From Ramlibacter albus (GTDB taxonomy: Bacteria; Pseudomonadota; Gammaproteobacteria; Burkholderiales; Burkholderiaceae_C): a stretch of DNA of 64,000 nucleotides. A model generated the notes under the pieces. It was given only the letters and a program-made list of their open reading frames with translations, was not told the origin of the DNA and searched no databases. Shown here piece after piece: positions 62,107 through 64,000 of this stretch. Numbering within the stretch: position 1 is the stretch's first letter; each line of letters begins with the position of its first letter. The position numbers and the translations under genes are program-made. The stretch spans positions 416,286 through 480,285 of the forward strand of contig NZ_JACORU010000003.1 in assembly GCF_014297445.1 (NCBI RefSeq), given 5' to 3'.

Positions 62107-62234
62107 TTCGCTCCTCCGTGGCGGCGGAGACTAACGGCTGCTCGTCCATGGCGGCAATTGGACCGGCGGATAGTTGCGCCGGAACGCGAGCTCTGGTATC
62201 TGGCGCCGGCATCGAGGCGCCGTACCATTGCGGC

Positions 62235-62588
62235 ATGTCCTCCTCATCCCTGCAAGAACTCACCGCGAAGGTCGTGGCCTTCCGCGACGCGCGCGACTGG
62301 AAGCAGTTCCACAACCCGAAGGACTGCGCGTTGTCGCTGGTGCTGGAGGCGACGGAGTTGCTGGAGATCTTCCAGTGGAAGAATGGGGTGGAGGTGGAGG
62401 CGGTTGCCAGTGAGCGCAAGAAGGAGATTGCGGATGAACTGGCGGATGTGGTCTATTGGGCGCTGCTGATCGCGCATGACCAAGGCATCGACCTCGCTAA
62501 AGCGATGCGCGACAAGATGGCCGAGAACGAACAGCGCTATCCGGCCGACAAGGCAAGAGGCACAAGCAAGAAGTACACGGAGCTCTAG
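62235..62588 (+). CDS. MazG-like nucleotide pyrophosphohydrolase
   Basis: A 117-residue all-alpha NTP-PPase. The ligand pattern EATELLEIFQWK (E-x-x-E) followed by EIADELADVVYWALLIA (E-x-x-D) is the MazG-like metal site. It likely hydrolyses a dNTP or other nucleoside triphosphate, house-cleaning style. The ATG at 62235 aligns with the family start (LQELTAKVVAFRDARDW). Divergent from the PrcB-like gene by 128 bp; a nuclease/helicase gene follows 94 bp later on the same strand. Confidence 0.88.
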   Translation: MSSSSLQELTAKVVAFRDARDWKQFHNPKDCALSLVLEATELLEIFQWKNGVEVEAVASERKKEIADELADVVYWALLIAHDQGIDLAKAMRDKMAENEQRYPADKARGTSKKYTEL

Positions 62589-62682
62589 CGCCTCATCTAC
62601 CTGGAGGAGAAGGGTGCTACCCCTCCCCTTCGCGATTGGCTCCTCGACTCGTGCGAGATATCATCACCGCACGAGGGGCAGT

Positions 62683-63877
62683 ATGCAGCTGTACGCGGGT
62701 AGTTCCACCGACTTCGTTTCCCAGACAACGCGCAACGCGATCGCCGGAAGGCTGCAGCAGGCGTTCGTCGACGCCTTTCACTTCAAGCCTTCGCCCCACG
62801 AAGTCCAGTCTTGGCAGAACTCGCTGTTCCGGATGGCTTCGGTTCTCGAGAAGGGTGCGTTCGAAGACCACGGGATCCTCCTTGAGTACCAACTCCCGCT
62901 TTCGAGCAAGCGGCTCGATTGCATGATCACGGGCCATGACACGGCGGGCAAGGCGAACTCGGTTGTCGTCGAACTGAAGCAGTGGAGCGAAGTCGAGGAG
63001 TCGAATGCGGACGGTTGCGTGACGACATGGGTGGCCGGCAGGAAGCGTGACGTCCTCCATCCGTCTCAACAGGTGGGCCAGTACGAGCAATACCTGCGCG
63101 ACATGCATTCCGTGTTTTCGAGCGGAGACGTCGACATCAGCTCGTGCGCCTACTTGCACAACATCTCGTTCAGTGACAGCAACGAGATTTACTCGCCTCG
63201 CCACGCCGGATTGCTGAAGAAGTATCCCGCTTATGCCGGCGACCAATCCAGTGACCTGATTGACTACTTGGCCAGCCGCCTGCGTGGCGGCGAGGGCGAG
63301 CGAGTACTCGACCAGGTTCTCGTGAGCAGGTTCGCGCCCAGCAAGAAGTTACTTGAGCACACTGCCGCGGTCATCCAGGACCAGAAGTCCTATGTGCTGT
63401 TGGACGAGCAGCAAGTGGTTCTTGCCAAGGTATTGGCCGAAGCGCGCGAGGGCGCCAAAGCCTCCAAGTTGAAGAAGACGGTCGTTCTCGTGCACGGGGG
63501 GCCCGGCACCGGGAAGTCGGTGATTGCTTTGCATCTCCTCGGCCGCCTTTCTGCAATGGGCCTAAACACCATGCATCTCACCGGCTCAAAGACGTTCACG
63601 GAGAACATGCGGCGGGTGGTGGGGACACGTGCTGGCACGCAGTTCGGGTACTTCAACGTCAACAAGAAGGGCTCGCTGCCCCCCAATCACTTCGATGTGC
63701 TCGTGCTCGACGAGGCACACCGGCTGCGAGAGACGAGTAAGGATCGATTCATGAAGGCCGCTGATTGGTCAGGTCTGCCGCAGATTGACGAGCTTGTGTA
63801 CTCGGCACGGGTCTCGGTGTTTTTCATCGACGATCGCCAGGTCGTGCGGCCCGGGGAAGTTGGGAGCTCGGACCTAG
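62683..63877 (+). pseudogene. DUF2075-type nuclease/helicase gene truncated by an IS
   Basis: The N-terminal part (about residues 1-200) has a PD-(D/E)xK-like segment (LDCMITGHDT and SVVVELKQWSE). Next comes an SF1-type ATPase with Walker A VHGGPGTGKSVIALHLL and Walker B VLVLDEAHRLRE, then FFIDDRQVVRPGE. That layout is the DUF2075 (Schlafen-like) family, usually over 600 residues. Here the frame runs only to a stop at 63886-63888 that lies in the IS5-family element that begins near 63878. The C-terminal helicase half is missing, so the gene is almost certainly broken. GAGGGGC precedes the ATG. Confidence 0.8.
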
Positions 63878-64000
63878 GGCAACGCTGAAAAAGGTCCACC
63901 ACGAGCACGGCTGATGCGTTGATCGGAGCATGAAGCAACAGACCCTCGCCATGGCCGCCGACAAGGGCTTCGAGCAGTTCCGCCGCCCGACCAAGCGCGA
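63878..64000 (+). mobile_element. left end of an IS5-family insertion sequence
   Basis: Homology to the helicase stops after CTAG at 63874-63877, a 4-bp target of the kind IS5-family elements duplicate. The following GGCAACGCTGAAAAAGG reads as a terminal inverted repeat. A transposase gene starts 52 bp further in. The element continues beyond the window, so the right end and the second CTAG could not be checked. Confidence 0.75.
63930..64000 (+). CDS. IS5-family transposase, 5' part only
   Basis: Begins MKQQTLAMAADKGFEQFRRP, a start I recognise from IS5-family transposases. GGAG lies just before the ATG. Only 23 codons are inside the window. Confidence 0.8.
   Translation, partial: MKQQTLAMAADKGFEQFRRPTKR

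Overview
The window is a piece of a high-GC betaproteobacterial chromosome, most likely Burkholderiales and probably Comamonadaceae (Ramlibacter/Variovorax-like). This rests on gene order and product types only: hemE-priA, rsmI-yraN-diaA-dolP, pilT-pilU beside yggS, Bug-type binding proteins and PF04392-type lone binding proteins. No rRNA, tRNA or CRISPR array was seen. Coding density is very high, with many genes overlapping by 4-30 bp.

Layout. 1-4.3 kb: the 3' part of a DsbD-like reductase, a redoxin, a small membrane protein, a CoA-binding protein and a MetY-type sulfhydrylase. 4.2-7.6 kb: three tandem, overlapping TPR-methyltransferase paralogs. 7.6-14.1 kb: hemE, an AT-rich spacer with two consensus DnaA boxes, priA, rsmI, yraN, diaA and dolP. 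14.1-18.5 kb: a beta-hydroxyacid dehydrogenase, a tautomerase, pilU, pilT and yggS. 18.5-19.6 kb: a lower-GC toxin-antitoxin pair of VapBC45 type. 19.7-23.4 kb: a DUF3617-type protein, a three-repeat AP2-like protein and RecQ. 23.3-29.6 kb: three envelope genes (SH3-like secreted protein, SPFH protein, FG-GAP-like protein) divergent from a response regulator and histidine kinase. 29.6-49.2 kb: mostly metabolic and small secreted genes, including arginase, a Zn-alcohol dehydrogenase, asparaginase, a biotinyl-carboxyltransferase fusion carrying palindromic repeats in frame, an AEC transporter, Rep helicase, a flavin monooxygenase, a Bug receptor, dodecin, glutaminase, an isochorismatase-like hydrolase and a GlxA-type regulator. 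49.2-54.3 kb: a second lone binding protein, a protein resembling plant IQM proteins, and an XRE/ImmA regulator with a decayed PIN partner.

54.3-62.1 kb is the most distinctive region. On the minus strand, in transcription order, lie a PrcB-like lipoprotein, a secreted subtilisin, a lipoprotein fusing the PrcB-like domain to a subtilisin propeptide domain, a 1,542-residue RHS protein with a permuted papain-like C-terminus, a small membrane protein that is a candidate immunity factor, and a CxxC thioredoxin-like protein. The PrcB-like/subtilisin pairing recalls the Treponema dentilisin complex. The whole set may be a secreted protease plus RHS-toxin system.

62.2-64 kb: a MazG-like pyrophosphohydrolase and a DUF2075-type nuclease/helicase gene cut off by an IS5-family element that runs off the window end.
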